Source: Ramlibacter sp.
GTDB lineage: Bacteria > Pseudomonadota > Gammaproteobacteria > Burkholderiales > Burkholderiaceae
NCBI GenBank assembly: GCA_014376915.1
Contig: JACMQP010000387.1
Span: forward strand, 1 to 7,968
Length of the DNA stretch: 7,968 bases
Direction of reading: 5' to 3'
The number at the start of each line of letters is the position of its first letter. Position 1 is the stretch's first letter. The notes below the pieces were generated by a model. The model was not told where the DNA came from, did not search any database, and worked only from the letters and a program-made list of their open reading frames with translations. Shown here piece after piece: positions 1 through 5,732 of the stretch. The translations under genes were made by a program, and so were the position numbers.

Positions 1-88
1 CGCGGCGCAAACCTGAGTCGGGGGAGAGCGATCACGATTTGCCAGAGAATAGGCGATTGCCATCCCCCTAGCTCCACAGGAACTTCCC

Positions 89-1528
89 ATGACCTATCCC
101 AACACCCAACTGTTCATCGCCGGCCAGTGGCTGGATGCCGCCGACGGCCGCACGCTGGCCGTGCACAACCCGGCGACCGGCAAGGAGATCGGCCGCGTCG
201 CCCATGCCGGCAAGGCCGACCTGGACAAGGCGCTGGCAGCCGCGCAAAAAGGCTTCGAAACCTGGCGCGACATGACGGCCGCCGACCGCAGCAAGATCAT
301 GCGCAAGGCTGCCGGCCTGATGCGCGAGCGCGCCGCAGCCATCGGCGCCGTGCTGACGCAGGAGCAGGGCAAGCCCGCGCCGGAGGCCAAGGGCGAGGCG
401 ATGGCCGCGGCCGACATCATCGAGTGGTTCGCGGAAGAGGGCTTCCGGGTCTACGGCCGCATCGTTCCGTCGCGCGGCAACCTGGCCGTGCGGCAGATGG
501 TGCTGAAGGACCCGGTCGGTCCGGTCGCCGCCTTCACGCCCTGGAACTTCCCGATCAACCAGGTGGTGCGCAAGGTCGGCGCAGCATTGGCGGCCGGTTG
601 TTCGATGCTGGTGAAGGCGGCAGAGGAAACCCCGGCCGCCCCGGCGGAGCTGATCCGGGCCTTTCACGATGCCGGCCTGCCGTCCGGCGTGCTGGGCCTG
701 GTGTACGGCAACCCGGCCGAGATCTCCAGTTACCTGATCGCACACCCCATCATCCGCAAAATCACTTTCACGGGCTCGACGCCGGTCGGCAAGCAGCTGG
801 CGGCGATGGCCGGCCAGCACATGAAGCGCGTGACGATGGAGCTGGGCGGCCACGCCCCGGTGATCGTCGCCGAGGATGCCGACATCGCGCTGGCCGTCAA
901 GGCTGCCGGCGCCGCCAAGTTCCGCAATGCCGGCCAGGTCTGCATCTCGCCGACCCGCTTCCTGGTGCACGAGAGCATCAAGAACGACTTCGCCGCGGCT
1001 TTCACCAAGTACGCCACTGGCCTGAAGGTCGGCGACGGGTCGGTCGAAGGCACGCAGATGGGCCCGCTGGCCAATCCGCGCCGGATCACCGCCATGACCG
1101 AATTCACCCAGGACGCCGTGAAGCGCGGTGCGACGGTGATGTCCGGTGGCGAGCGCATCGGCAGCGAAGGCAACTTCTGGCAGCCCACCATCCTGTCGGA
1201 CGTGCCGCTCGACGCCAAGGTGTTCAACGACGAGCCGTTCGGCCCGATGGCGGCGATCCGCGGCTTCGACAAGCTCGAGGATGCGATTGCCGAAGCCAAC
1301 CGACTGCCGTACGGCCTGGCCGGCTATGCCTTCACGAAGTCGCTGAAGAACGCCGACCTGCTGGCCCGCCGGATGGAAGTCGGCATGCTGTGGATCAACA
1401 TGCCGGCCATGCCGTCGGCCGAGATGCCGTTCGGCGGCGTCAAGGATTCGGGCTACGGTTCCGAAGGCGGCCCGGAAGCGGTGGAGGCATACCTCAACGT
1501 GCGCGCCGTGTCGATCATGAACGCCTGA
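89..1528 (+). CDS. NAD(P)-dependent aldehyde dehydrogenase, alpha-ketoglutaric/succinic semialdehyde dehydrogenase type
   Basis: A complete 479-residue cytosolic aldehyde dehydrogenase. Visible family landmarks are PWN at residues 151-153, the coenzyme-site Lys176, FTGS at 227-230, the general base Glu251 in ELGG, the nucleophile Cys285 in GQVCIS, and EMPFGG near the C-terminus. The N-terminal part ([22 protein letters not shown]) is typical of the SSADH/GabD-like group. From memory the whole protein strongly resembles the Azospirillum alpha-ketoglutaric semialdehyde dehydrogenase AraE, so oxidation of 2,5-dioxopentanoate to 2-oxoglutarate is as likely as oxidation of succinic semialdehyde; sequence alone does not separate these. 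The ATG at 89 is preceded by AGGAA at 78-82. Positions 1-88 hold no supportable gene, and I saw no clear promoter there. The DUF3606 gene follows 33 bases downstream on the same strand and is probably co-transcribed. Family call very sure; substrate uncertain. Confidence 0.93.
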   Translation: MTYPNTQLFIAGQWLDAADGRTLAVHNPATGKEIGRVAHAGKADLDKALAAAQKGFETWRDMTAADRSKIMRKAAGLMRERAAAIGAVLTQEQGKPAPEAKGEAMAAADIIEWFAEEGFRVYGRIVPSRGNLAVRQMVLKDPVGPVAAFTPWNFPINQVVRKVGAALAAGCSMLVKAAEETPAAPAELIRAFHDAGLPSGVLGLVYGNPAEISSYLIAHPIIRKITFTGSTPVGKQLAAMAGQHMKRVTMELGGHAPVIVAEDADIALAVKAAGAAKFRNAGQVCISPTRFLVHESIKNDFAAAFTKYATGLKVGDGSVEGTQMGPLANPRRITAMTEFTQDAVKRGATVMSGGERIGSEGNFWQPTILSDVPLDAKVFNDEPFGPMAAIRGFDKLEDAIAEANRLPYGLAGYAFTKSLKNADLLARRMEVGMLWINMPAMPSAEMPFGGVKDSGYGSEGGPEAVEAYLNVRAVSIMNA

Positions 1529-1561
1529 CGACGCGACCGAATCGAAGGACACAAGAACGCT

Positions 1562-1768
1562 ATGGCAGACATTCCATCCACCCCCGTCGGGGGCGACATC
1601 GCAGGCCAGACCGTCGACCTGCTCAAGGAAACCGACGTCGGCTACTGGTGCGAGATCTTCGGCATCGAGCCGGCGCAGCTGCGCGCCGCGGTGCAGGCCA
1701 CCGGGCCACGGGCGGTCGACGTGGCACGCTACCTGCGCCGCCATCACCAGGGCGGCGACCGGGCCTAG
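1562..1768 (+). CDS. small DUF3606-domain protein
   Basis: A 68-residue acidic-to-neutral protein with no signal peptide or membrane segment. Residues about 18-60 match the DUF3606 pattern: a conserved aromatic/Trp position (VGYWCEIFGI), then PAQLRAAVQATG, then a helix ending VARYLRRHH. Members are short bacterial proteins of unknown function with a compact, helical, helix-turn-helix-like fold. A GAAGGA at 1544-1549 lies 12 bases before the ATG, which is slightly long but usable. It follows the aldehyde dehydrogenase by 33 bases, so one transcript is likely, but I know of no functional link between the two. Function unknown. Confidence 0.75.
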   Translation: MADIPSTPVGGDIAGQTVDLLKETDVGYWCEIFGIEPAQLRAAVQATGPRAVDVARYLRRHHQGGDRA

Positions 1769-1794
1769 GCCGGCCGCTGTCCGCGCGCGTGCGG

Positions 1795-1817
1795 TCCGTG
1801 GCCCGAGCAGCCACGGA
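1795..1817. repeat. 7-bp inverted repeat, possible weak terminator after the DUF3606 gene
   Basis: TCCGTGG (1795-1801) and CCACGGA (1811-1817) are perfect complements around a 9-base loop, 27 bases after the DUF3606 stop. No T-run follows, so a classical intrinsic terminator is not supported. It could be a Rho-dependent 3' end, an mRNA-stabilising hairpin, or chance in GC-rich DNA. Confidence 0.3.
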
Positions 1818-1833
1818 ATCCCGGCGCTGTTCC

Positions 1834-1848
1834 GCCGATTGAATCGGC
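1834..1848. repeat. 15-base odd palindrome, possible operator upstream of the exported-protein gene
   Basis: GCCGATT (1834-1840), a central G, then AATCGGC (1842-1848) form a perfect dyad 47 bases before the ATG at 1896. The near absence of a loop favours a protein-binding dyad over an RNA hairpin. The site belongs to a 127-base gap (1769-1895) that also ends in a short CA run (1869-1879). I could not recognise a -10/-35 pair beside it. Confidence 0.3.
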
Positions 1849-1895
1849 AAGGCCGGTCCTACCATCTGCACACACACACGCAGAAGGAGAGCGGT

Positions 1896-2294
1896 ATGAA
1901 GAAGGCCTTGATGTTGTTGCCGATCGCGATGCTCGCAGCCGGCGCCGCGCAAGCCGGCGCGTACTCGATCCTGCAAGAGACGGATTGCCCGCTGATCAGT
2001 GCTGGCGAGCTGTCGAAGATAATCCACAAGGCCGGGCTGAACACCGGCCTGGACCTGCCCAGGGACATGGCGCTGCGCGCGGAACTGCGCTGCGTGGCCG
2101 AAGGCAAGCAGGCCCGCGGCTCGCGCTACGTCTACACGTTCCGCGCCGCGATCGAGCGGCAGGTGGCGGATGGGGAGCAACTGCGCTGGGCACCGGTCGC
2201 GCACCTGACCAGCTACGGGACGACGACTGGAGCCGCTCCGCTGCTGCGCGAGGTCGGGTTCACCGTACGGGACGTGATCCGGCAGGAGCCCTGA
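1896..2294 (+). CDS. small exported protein of unknown function
   Basis: A predicted 132-residue protein. The start at 1896 is chosen because AGAAGGAGA (1882-1890) sits at ideal spacing and because translation then opens with a textbook signal peptide: MKK, a hydrophobic run (residues 4-18), and AQA at 18-20 before Gly21. An in-frame TTG further upstream (1839) would bury that signal and has no ribosome binding site. The mature part, about 112 residues, carries exactly two cysteines (Cys31, Cys66) that could form a periplasmic disulfide, and no further membrane segment. I do not recognise the family. It stands alone on the plus strand, with its own gap upstream and flhD running toward it; the two stop codons are only 3 bases apart (2295-2297), leaving no room for a terminator between them. 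Confidence 0.8.
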   Translation: MKKALMLLPIAMLAAGAAQAGAYSILQETDCPLISAGELSKIIHKAGLNTGLDLPRDMALRAELRCVAEGKQARGSRYVYTFRAAIERQVADGEQLRWAPVAHLTSYGTTTGAAPLLREVGFTVRDVIRQEP

Positions 2295-2297
2295 GCT

Positions 2298-2630
2298 TCA
2301 GGCGTGGCGCAGGGCCGGCGCAGCCTGGTTCTGGGCCCCGGACAACAGGATCGACAGATGGGCCTGTTGCAGGTGGCTCTGGCCGGCGCCCTGCATCACG
2401 GTGCGGAAAATCGGCAGTTCATCGAGCCGAAACGCGCAGAGCACGAAGTTGCTGGCCGCGAGCTTGATGACCTCGGCCAGCGACAGGGCGACCAGCAGGT
2501 CCGCCATTTCCTGGCTGATGCCGAGCCGCAGCATCGCGGCCGACCGGTCTTCCCGCAACAACTTCTGCGCGAGCAGCATGTACGTGAGGTTCAGATCAGC
2601 GATTTCCTTCGAGGCGTCTGCGGCATTCAT
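2298..2630 (-). CDS. flhD: flagellar transcriptional activator subunit FlhD
   Basis: A 110-residue FlhD, close to the enteric length. It pairs with FlhC in the FlhD4C2 complex that activates class II flagellar promoters with sigma70 polymerase. Visible family features are the N-terminal helix IADLNLTYMLLAQKLL (10-25), AMLRLGISQEMADLL (32-46), and Cys65 in VLCAFR, matching the residue that forms the inter-subunit disulfide in E. coli FlhD. The ATG at 2630 is the only credible start, since an in-frame stop lies about 30 bases upstream. The Shine-Dalgarno is poor (only an AAAAGA-like run), so initiation may be weak or controlled. It is transcribed after flhC, the reverse of the usual flhD-flhC order, with a 118-base gap between them. 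Identification is secure; the gene order is the odd part. Confidence 0.93.
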   Translation of the reverse strand: MNAADASKEIADLNLTYMLLAQKLLREDRSAAMLRLGISQEMADLLVALSLAEVIKLAASNFVLCAFRLDELPIFRTVMQGAGQSHLQQAHLSILLSGAQNQAAPALRHA

Positions 2631-2748
2631 TTGAAAGATCTTTTCGTCGGAACAAAGTCAACGCCATTGTGACATGTTGTTACGATATGAAAGATCATGT
2701 TACATCGATGGTCGTTCGCTGACCGCGTGACAAAAGTCGCAAAACCCC
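2631..2748 (-). promoter_or_regulatory. AT-richer flhC-flhD gap with repeats, probable flhD promoter/leader
   Basis: By hand count 52 of 118 bases are G or C (44%), and 30 of 80 in positions 2631-2710, well below the flanking genes. TGAAAGATC occurs at 2632-2640 and 2688-2696. A second, imperfect pair is CATGTTGTTACGAT (2673-2686) and CATGTTACATCGAT (2696-2709), identical at 10 of 14 positions and offset by 23 bases, about two helical turns. The 10-base palindrome AAAGATCTTT lies immediately upstream of the flhD ATG. On the minus strand TTGACT is present as a possible -35, but no matching -10 is convincing. The low GC, the repeats and the size of the gap suggest that flhD has its own regulated promoter. 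Confidence 0.45.
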
Positions 2749-3276
2749 TCAATCCGCGAGCGGGACAGGTTTTTTCTTGCCGGCCCGGGAGGGCGGGCGG
2801 CACAGCACACACACGTAGCCGGCCTTGTTGTCATAAGCGTGGGAGACGAACTGGCCAGTGCAACGCGTGCAGCGGGTCAGTTCCAGCATGCGGCTGTCGA
2901 AGAACCGCACCATGGTGGCGGCGCGGGTGAAGTCCAGCACCGGCGTATCGCCGTGCGCCTGCACCTGCTCCTGGAACATGCGGAACGCCTTGATCAGCGC
3001 TTCCAGTTTGCCCTCGCCCTGAGCCAGCATGTGGAGGTAGATGTTGTAGAACATCGAGGAGTGGATGTTGGCCATCCACGTCATGTACCAGTCCACCGAA
3101 AACGGCAGCAGGCCCTTGGGCGGCGACGCGCCCTTGACTTCCTTGTACAGGCGCAGCAGCCGCTCGCGACTCAGGTCGACCTCGGCTTCCAGGAACTGCA
3201 GCCTGGCCCCGAGCTCGATGAGCGCGATCGCCAGCTGAACTTCGCGAGCCTCCTGGAGGACACTTTTCTGGGTCAT
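2749..3276 (-). CDS. flhC: flagellar transcriptional activator subunit FlhC
   Basis: A 175-residue FlhC from the ATG at 3276, the DNA-binding and zinc subunit of FlhD4C2. The zinc site is intact: Cys136-x2-Cys139 and Cys156-x2-Cys159, close to the four zinc cysteines of E. coli FlhC (137, 140, 157, 160). Typical segments are EVQLAIALIELGAR (12-25) and the LPFSVDWYMTWMANIHSSMF stretch (57-76). The start at 3276 is preferred over an in-frame ATG at 3306 because AGGAAG lies 7 bases before it, whereas the longer form has no ribosome binding site and adds ten residues not expected in the family. The fliT-like gene ends 43 bases upstream, so co-transcription is likely. An inverted repeat overlaps the Shine-Dalgarno. 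A Lys-rich tail follows the zinc site. Confidence 0.94.
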   Translation of the reverse strand: MTQKSVLQEAREVQLAIALIELGARLQFLEAEVDLSRERLLRLYKEVKGASPPKGLLPFSVDWYMTWMANIHSSMFYNIYLHMLAQGEGKLEALIKAFRMFQEQVQAHGDTPVLDFTRAATMVRFFDSRMLELTRCTRCTGQFVSHAYDNKAGYVCVLCRPPSRAGKKKPVPLAD

Positions 3277-3286
3277 GCGTGAGCTT

Positions 3287-3314
3287 CCTGTCGCGCATTC
3301 TGTCATGCGACAGG
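3287..3314. promoter_or_regulatory. inverted repeat overlapping the flhC ribosome binding site
   Basis: CCTGTCGC (3287-3294) and GCGACAGG (3307-3314) are perfect 8-bp complements with a 12-base loop. In the minus-strand mRNA the 3' arm ends in ACAGG, which is the first part of the flhC Shine-Dalgarno AGGAAG. The folded leader would therefore partly mask ribosome binding, and the in-frame ATG at 3306 would sit at the edge of the stem. The ACAGGA stretch also resembles the core of CsrA/RsmA sites. This is a structural inference only; the stem could instead be an intercistronic processing element. Confidence 0.4.
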
Positions 3315-3319
3315 CGGGG

Positions 3320-3664
3320 CTACAGGGCGCGAATGCGTTGCAGTTGCTCCATCGTGCGCATGAGGCGAACGAACTGGGGCCGCACCAGTTCCGTCAGCTG
3401 GTCCTGGTCGTCGCGGATGCGCGCGGCCAGCGCCGCAATCCTGGAGTACTCGGACGCCGCGTCCCGCTCCGGCTCGGTGCACTGCAGCTGCGCGAAAAGC
3501 GCGACGCACTGCGCGTCGAGCGCCGGCAGCTGTGCCCATTGCCGCGCGTGCGCGAGCTTGAGCATTCGCGCCAGCGTGGCCGCGAGCTGCTGGTGGCAGG
3601 CGAGGACTTGGTTCAGCACGGCAGGCACGGCGGGGGCGGCGCGCAGGCTGGGCAGCCGCGTCAC
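3320..3664 (-). CDS. fliT: FliT-like flagellar chaperone / FlhDC-binding protein
   Basis: A small, soluble, almost wholly helical protein of up to 114 residues. The pattern of a first amphipathic helix with LARMLKLAHARQWAQLPALD (31-50), then a Cys/Val-Leu helix, then RIRDDQDQLTELVRPQF (84-100) fits FliT of betaproteobacteria. FliT is the export chaperone of the filament cap FliD, and in Salmonella it also binds FlhC and stops FlhDC binding DNA. The frame opens with GTG at 3664, whose GTGA overlaps the stop of the upstream Cache gene, which implies translational coupling. Two further GTG codons at residues 13 and 16 are alternative starts and would trim a poorly conserved Pro/Ala-rich N-terminus. 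The flhC start lies 43 bases downstream. Placement beside flhC/flhD rather than after fliD/fliS is notable and supports a regulatory role. Family call from pattern, moderately sure. Confidence 0.68.
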   Translation of the reverse strand: MTRLPSLRAAPAVPAVLNQVLACHQQLAATLARMLKLAHARQWAQLPALDAQCVALFAQLQCTEPERDAASEYSRIAALAARIRDDQDQLTELVRPQFVRLMRTMEQLQRIRAL

Positions 3665-4140
3665 TTCTTGTAGATGCCGCCGCAGACCACAGTGTCGTCC
3701 AGCCGCTCGCAGTACGCGGTCTTCGGCTCGATCTTCTTGCTGACCGGGTTGTTGAACTTGTAGTCGGTCCAGAAGCTGGTCTTGGTAGCGCCCAGTTCGG
3801 TCCGCTCTTTGATGTACTCCTTGCCGTCGATGTCCTTCATCTCGATGAAGTTCTTGCCAACCATCTTGTCGTTGGTGCCGTGGGCGACGGCCGTGCCGTC
3901 GAGCTGGTGCACCGCCAGGTACAGGTCGCGGTCGTGGAAGTCCTTGTTGTCCTTGTTGGTGATGGCGGCGTAGCCCTTTTCCTTGCCGTTGGCCTTGATG
4001 TAGGCGACGCCCTTCTTCACCATCGCCTCGGCCTCCCTGGCGGTCGCGCTGGTCGCGTTGTCGGTCAAAGCCCAGGTCGCGCCGGCGGCCAGCACGGCGC
4101 CCGCGACCAGGGCCATCTTCATTGCATTGTTGTATTTCAT
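3661..4140 (-). CDS. periplasmic single-Cache-domain protein
   Basis: A predicted 159-residue protein with a signal peptide: a basic start MKYNNAMKM, a hydrophobic Ala/Val/Leu run to about residue 22, and a probable cut after TWA near residue 24. The mature part resembles one sCache_2-type sensor domain: a long helix (EAEAMVKKGVAYIKANG), then HDRDLYLAVHQLDGTAVAHG, MVGKNF and TSFWTDYKFNNPVSKKIEPK, ending with Cys144 and Cys153, which could form a disulfide. There is no second membrane segment and no kinase or chemotaxis domain, so it would be a free periplasmic ligand-binding protein. Ligand unknown. GAGGAG precedes the ATG by 9 bases, a strong start. It is the first gene of the presumed Cache-fliT-flhC-flhD transcript and overlaps fliT by 4 bases. 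Such proteins are sometimes mislabelled as histidine kinases; nothing here supports that. Confidence 0.82.
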   Translation of the reverse strand: MKYNNAMKMALVAGAVLAAGATWALTDNATSATAREAEAMVKKGVAYIKANGKEKGYAAITNKDNKDFHDRDLYLAVHQLDGTAVAHGTNDKMVGKNFIEMKDIDGKEYIKERTELGATKTSFWTDYKFNNPVSKKIEPKTAYCERLDDTVVCGGIYKK

Positions 4141-4302
4141 TGCGGGTTACTCCTCACGTTGATGGACTGCGCTGCCGCGCCTCGCTGGCTGGCCGAGAGC
4201 CAGGCACAGCACAATTTTCGGTGCGGGCGGGTCCCTGCAATGGGCCGAACAAAGGCGGCTTTCCGGGCTAGCTCGGCCCATCGCCGCGCGGCGGCGTCCC
4301 CG
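4141..4302. other. gap between the sugar-acid operon and the Cache gene, with inverted repeats
   Basis: These 162 bases hold no credible gene. An 8-bp perfect inverted repeat, TGGGCCGA (4241-4248) with TCGGCCCA (4273-4280), encloses a smaller AAAG/CTTT stem. Reading on the minus strand it starts 22 bases after the SDR stop, so it could end the sugar-acid transcript, although no T-run follows. A second stem, CTGGCT (4185-4190) with AGCCAG (4198-4203), lies in the Cache-gene leader. The promoter of the Cache-fliT-flhC-flhD unit should lie here; I could not identify a clear sigma70, sigma28 or sigma54 site. Confidence 0.4.
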
Positions 4303-5097
4303 TCAAGGCGAAACGGTGTAGTTCAGCGTCATCCGGCCGCCGTCGACCACGACGATCTCGCCGGTCACATAGCTGGCGGCGTCGCTCGCAAGCCAGGCAA
4401 CTGCGTCGGCCACTTCGGCCGGCTGGCCCAGCCGCTTCATCGGCGTCCGGCTCAGGATCCGCGCCTTCGCCTCATCGCTGGTGAGGACCGCCCTGGCCGC
4501 CAGTTCGGTGGCGATGGTGCCAGGCGCCACCGCGTTGACGCGGATTCCCTTGTCGGCCAGCGCCAGCGCCATCGCGCGGGTGAGCTGGTTGATGCCGCCC
4601 TTGCTGACGTTGTAGCTGGCGATGGTGGGAATGGCGAGCACGGCGTTGACCGAGCTCATGTTCACGATCGCGCCGCAGCCGCTCCTGGCCATCTCCCGCG
4701 CGACGGCCTGGCCCACGAGAAACGCGCCCTTGAGGTTGACGCGCAACACAGCGTCGAAGTCGGCTTCGGTGACATCGAGGAAATCCGCGGCCTTGAAGAT
4801 GCCGGCGTTGTTCACCAGCACGTCGATCCGGCCATGGGCCGCCATCACGGCGGCCACCATGGCGTCGACCTGCGCCTTGTCACCCACATCGCAATGGACG
4901 AACAGCGCGCCGAGTTCGGCGGCCAGCGCCTGGCCGGGCCTGTCGGCGACATCGGCGATCACGACTTTCGCACCTTCGCGCGCGAAGCGCCGCGCGCACG
5001 CTTCCCCGATGCCCTGCGAGCCGCCGGTGACGACGCACGTGCGGCCGGAGAGCCCGAATGAAATGAGGGAGTTGGCGCAGGCGGCAGCGGTATTCAT
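4303..5097 (-). CDS. SDR-family NAD(P)-dependent oxidoreductase, possible sugar dehydrogenase
   Basis: A predicted 264-residue classical short-chain dehydrogenase. It shows the cofactor motif TGGSQGIG (24-31), Asp49 at the end of the second beta strand (favouring NAD over NADP), NNAG (97-100... within LVNNAG), the catalytic set Asn121, Ser149, Tyr162 and Lys166 (YNVSK), and a C-terminal TGEIVVVDGG. The ATG at 5097 overlaps the dgoA stop as ATGA, which fixes the start; a longer in-frame form from 5166 would only add an Arg-rich, non-family extension lying inside dgoA. As the last gene of the dgo operon it is a candidate for oxidising the free sugar (for example D-galactose to galactonolactone, as an SDR-type galactose dehydrogenase does in rhizobia) or a related polyol or sugar acid. 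SDR identity certain, substrate inferred from context only. Confidence 0.9.
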   Translation of the reverse strand: MNTAAACANSLISFGLSGRTCVVTGGSQGIGEACARRFAREGAKVVIADVADRPGQALAAELGALFVHCDVGDKAQVDAMVAAVMAAHGRIDVLVNNAGIFKAADFLDVTEADFDAVLRVNLKGAFLVGQAVAREMARSGCGAIVNMSSVNAVLAIPTIASYNVSKGGINQLTRAMALALADKGIRVNAVAPGTIATELAARAVLTSDEAKARILSRTPMKRLGQPAEVADAVAWLASDAASYVTGEIVVVDGGRMTLNYTVSP

Positions 5098-5732
5098 GCG
5101 CGAATGGTACCCGCCCAGGCGGCCGCGAAATCGCGCGCGCCGAGGGCCACTTCGGCGGCGGCCCACCCCGGCTTGAACAGCGCCGAGCCGATGCCGAAAC
5201 CGCTGGCGCCGGCGGCGCGATAGCCGGCCATGTTCTGCGGCGTGATGCCGCCCACCGGCAGCAGCGCGACGTCGGCGGCGATCACGGCGCGCAACGCCTT
5301 GACGGCAGCCGGCGGAATCATCTCCGCCGGAAAAAGCTTGAGTCCCGACGCGCCGGCCTCGAGCGCGCCGAAGGCCTCGCTCGCGGTCAGCACGCCCGGC
5401 AGGCAGACCAGGCCAAGCCGCACAGCTTCTTTGACGACGGCCGGATTGAAGTTGGGCGACACGATCAACTGCCCGCCGGCTGCCTGCACTTCGCCAACCT
5501 CCTTCACCGTCAACACCGTGCCGGCGCCGACCAGCGCCTGCGGAAACTGCGCCACCAGCGCCTCGATGCTTTGCAGCGGACGTGGCGAGTTGAGCGGCAC
5601 TTCGATGAGGCCAAAGCCGGCCTCGACCAGCACGCTACCGACTTCGGCGGCCTGGCGCGGCCGGATCCCGCGCAGGATCGCCACCAGGGGCAGGACGTCC
5701 ATCGCCGCCGCGAATTTCTCCTGCGGACTCAT
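5094..5732 (-). CDS. dgoA: 2-dehydro-3-deoxy-6-phosphogalactonate aldolase
   Basis: A 212-residue class I aldolase of the KDPG/KDPGal family, cleaving the phosphorylated 2-keto-3-deoxy acid to pyruvate and glyceraldehyde 3-phosphate. Visible motifs are VAILRGI (17-23), FGLIEVPLNSP (40-50) with Glu44, VGAGTV (68-73), VSPNFNP (91-97), and the Schiff-base lysine Lys132 in GLKLFPAE. The NSP after the catalytic Glu region and the LKLFPAE version of the lysine motif fit DgoA rather than Eda, as does the adjoining dgoK. The ATG at 5732 overlaps the dgoK stop as ATGA and gives a length near E. coli DgoA (about 205); an upstream GTG at 5765 would add 11 poorly fitting residues. The stop overlaps the SDR start by the same ATGA device. 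Confidence 0.92.
   Translation of the reverse strand: MSPQEKFAAAMDVLPLVAILRGIRPRQAAEVGSVLVEAGFGLIEVPLNSPRPLQSIEALVAQFPQALVGAGTVLTVKEVGEVQAAGGQLIVSPNFNPAVVKEAVRLGLVCLPGVLTASEAFGALEAGASGLKLFPAEMIPPAAVKALRAVIAADVALLPVGGITPQNMAGYRAAGASGFGIGSALFKPGWAAAEVALGARDFAAAWAGTIRA

Noticed and set aside
36..62. GATTTGCCA (36-44) and GATTGCCA (55-62) as a paired operator for the aldehyde dehydrogenase
   Set aside because: Short imperfect repeat with no symmetry and no promoter elements around it; likely chance.
68..1747. 559-codon open frame antisense to the aldehyde dehydrogenase
   Set aside because: Arg/His/Gly-rich shadow of a high-GC gene; the plus-strand frame has full catalytic motifs and a ribosome binding site.
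127..1842. 571-codon plus-strand frame overlapping the aldehyde dehydrogenase and DUF3606 gene
   Set aside because: Arg-rich out-of-frame translation with no recognisable domain; a GC-driven artefact.
1869..1879. Short CA dinucleotide run before the exported-protein ribosome binding site
   Set aside because: Only five and a half units; possible slippage tract but too short to call a regulatory microsatellite.
3880..5061. 393-codon plus-strand frame across the Cache and SDR genes
   Set aside because: Runs through an intergenic gap and antisense to two clear genes, with a composition typical of shadow frames.
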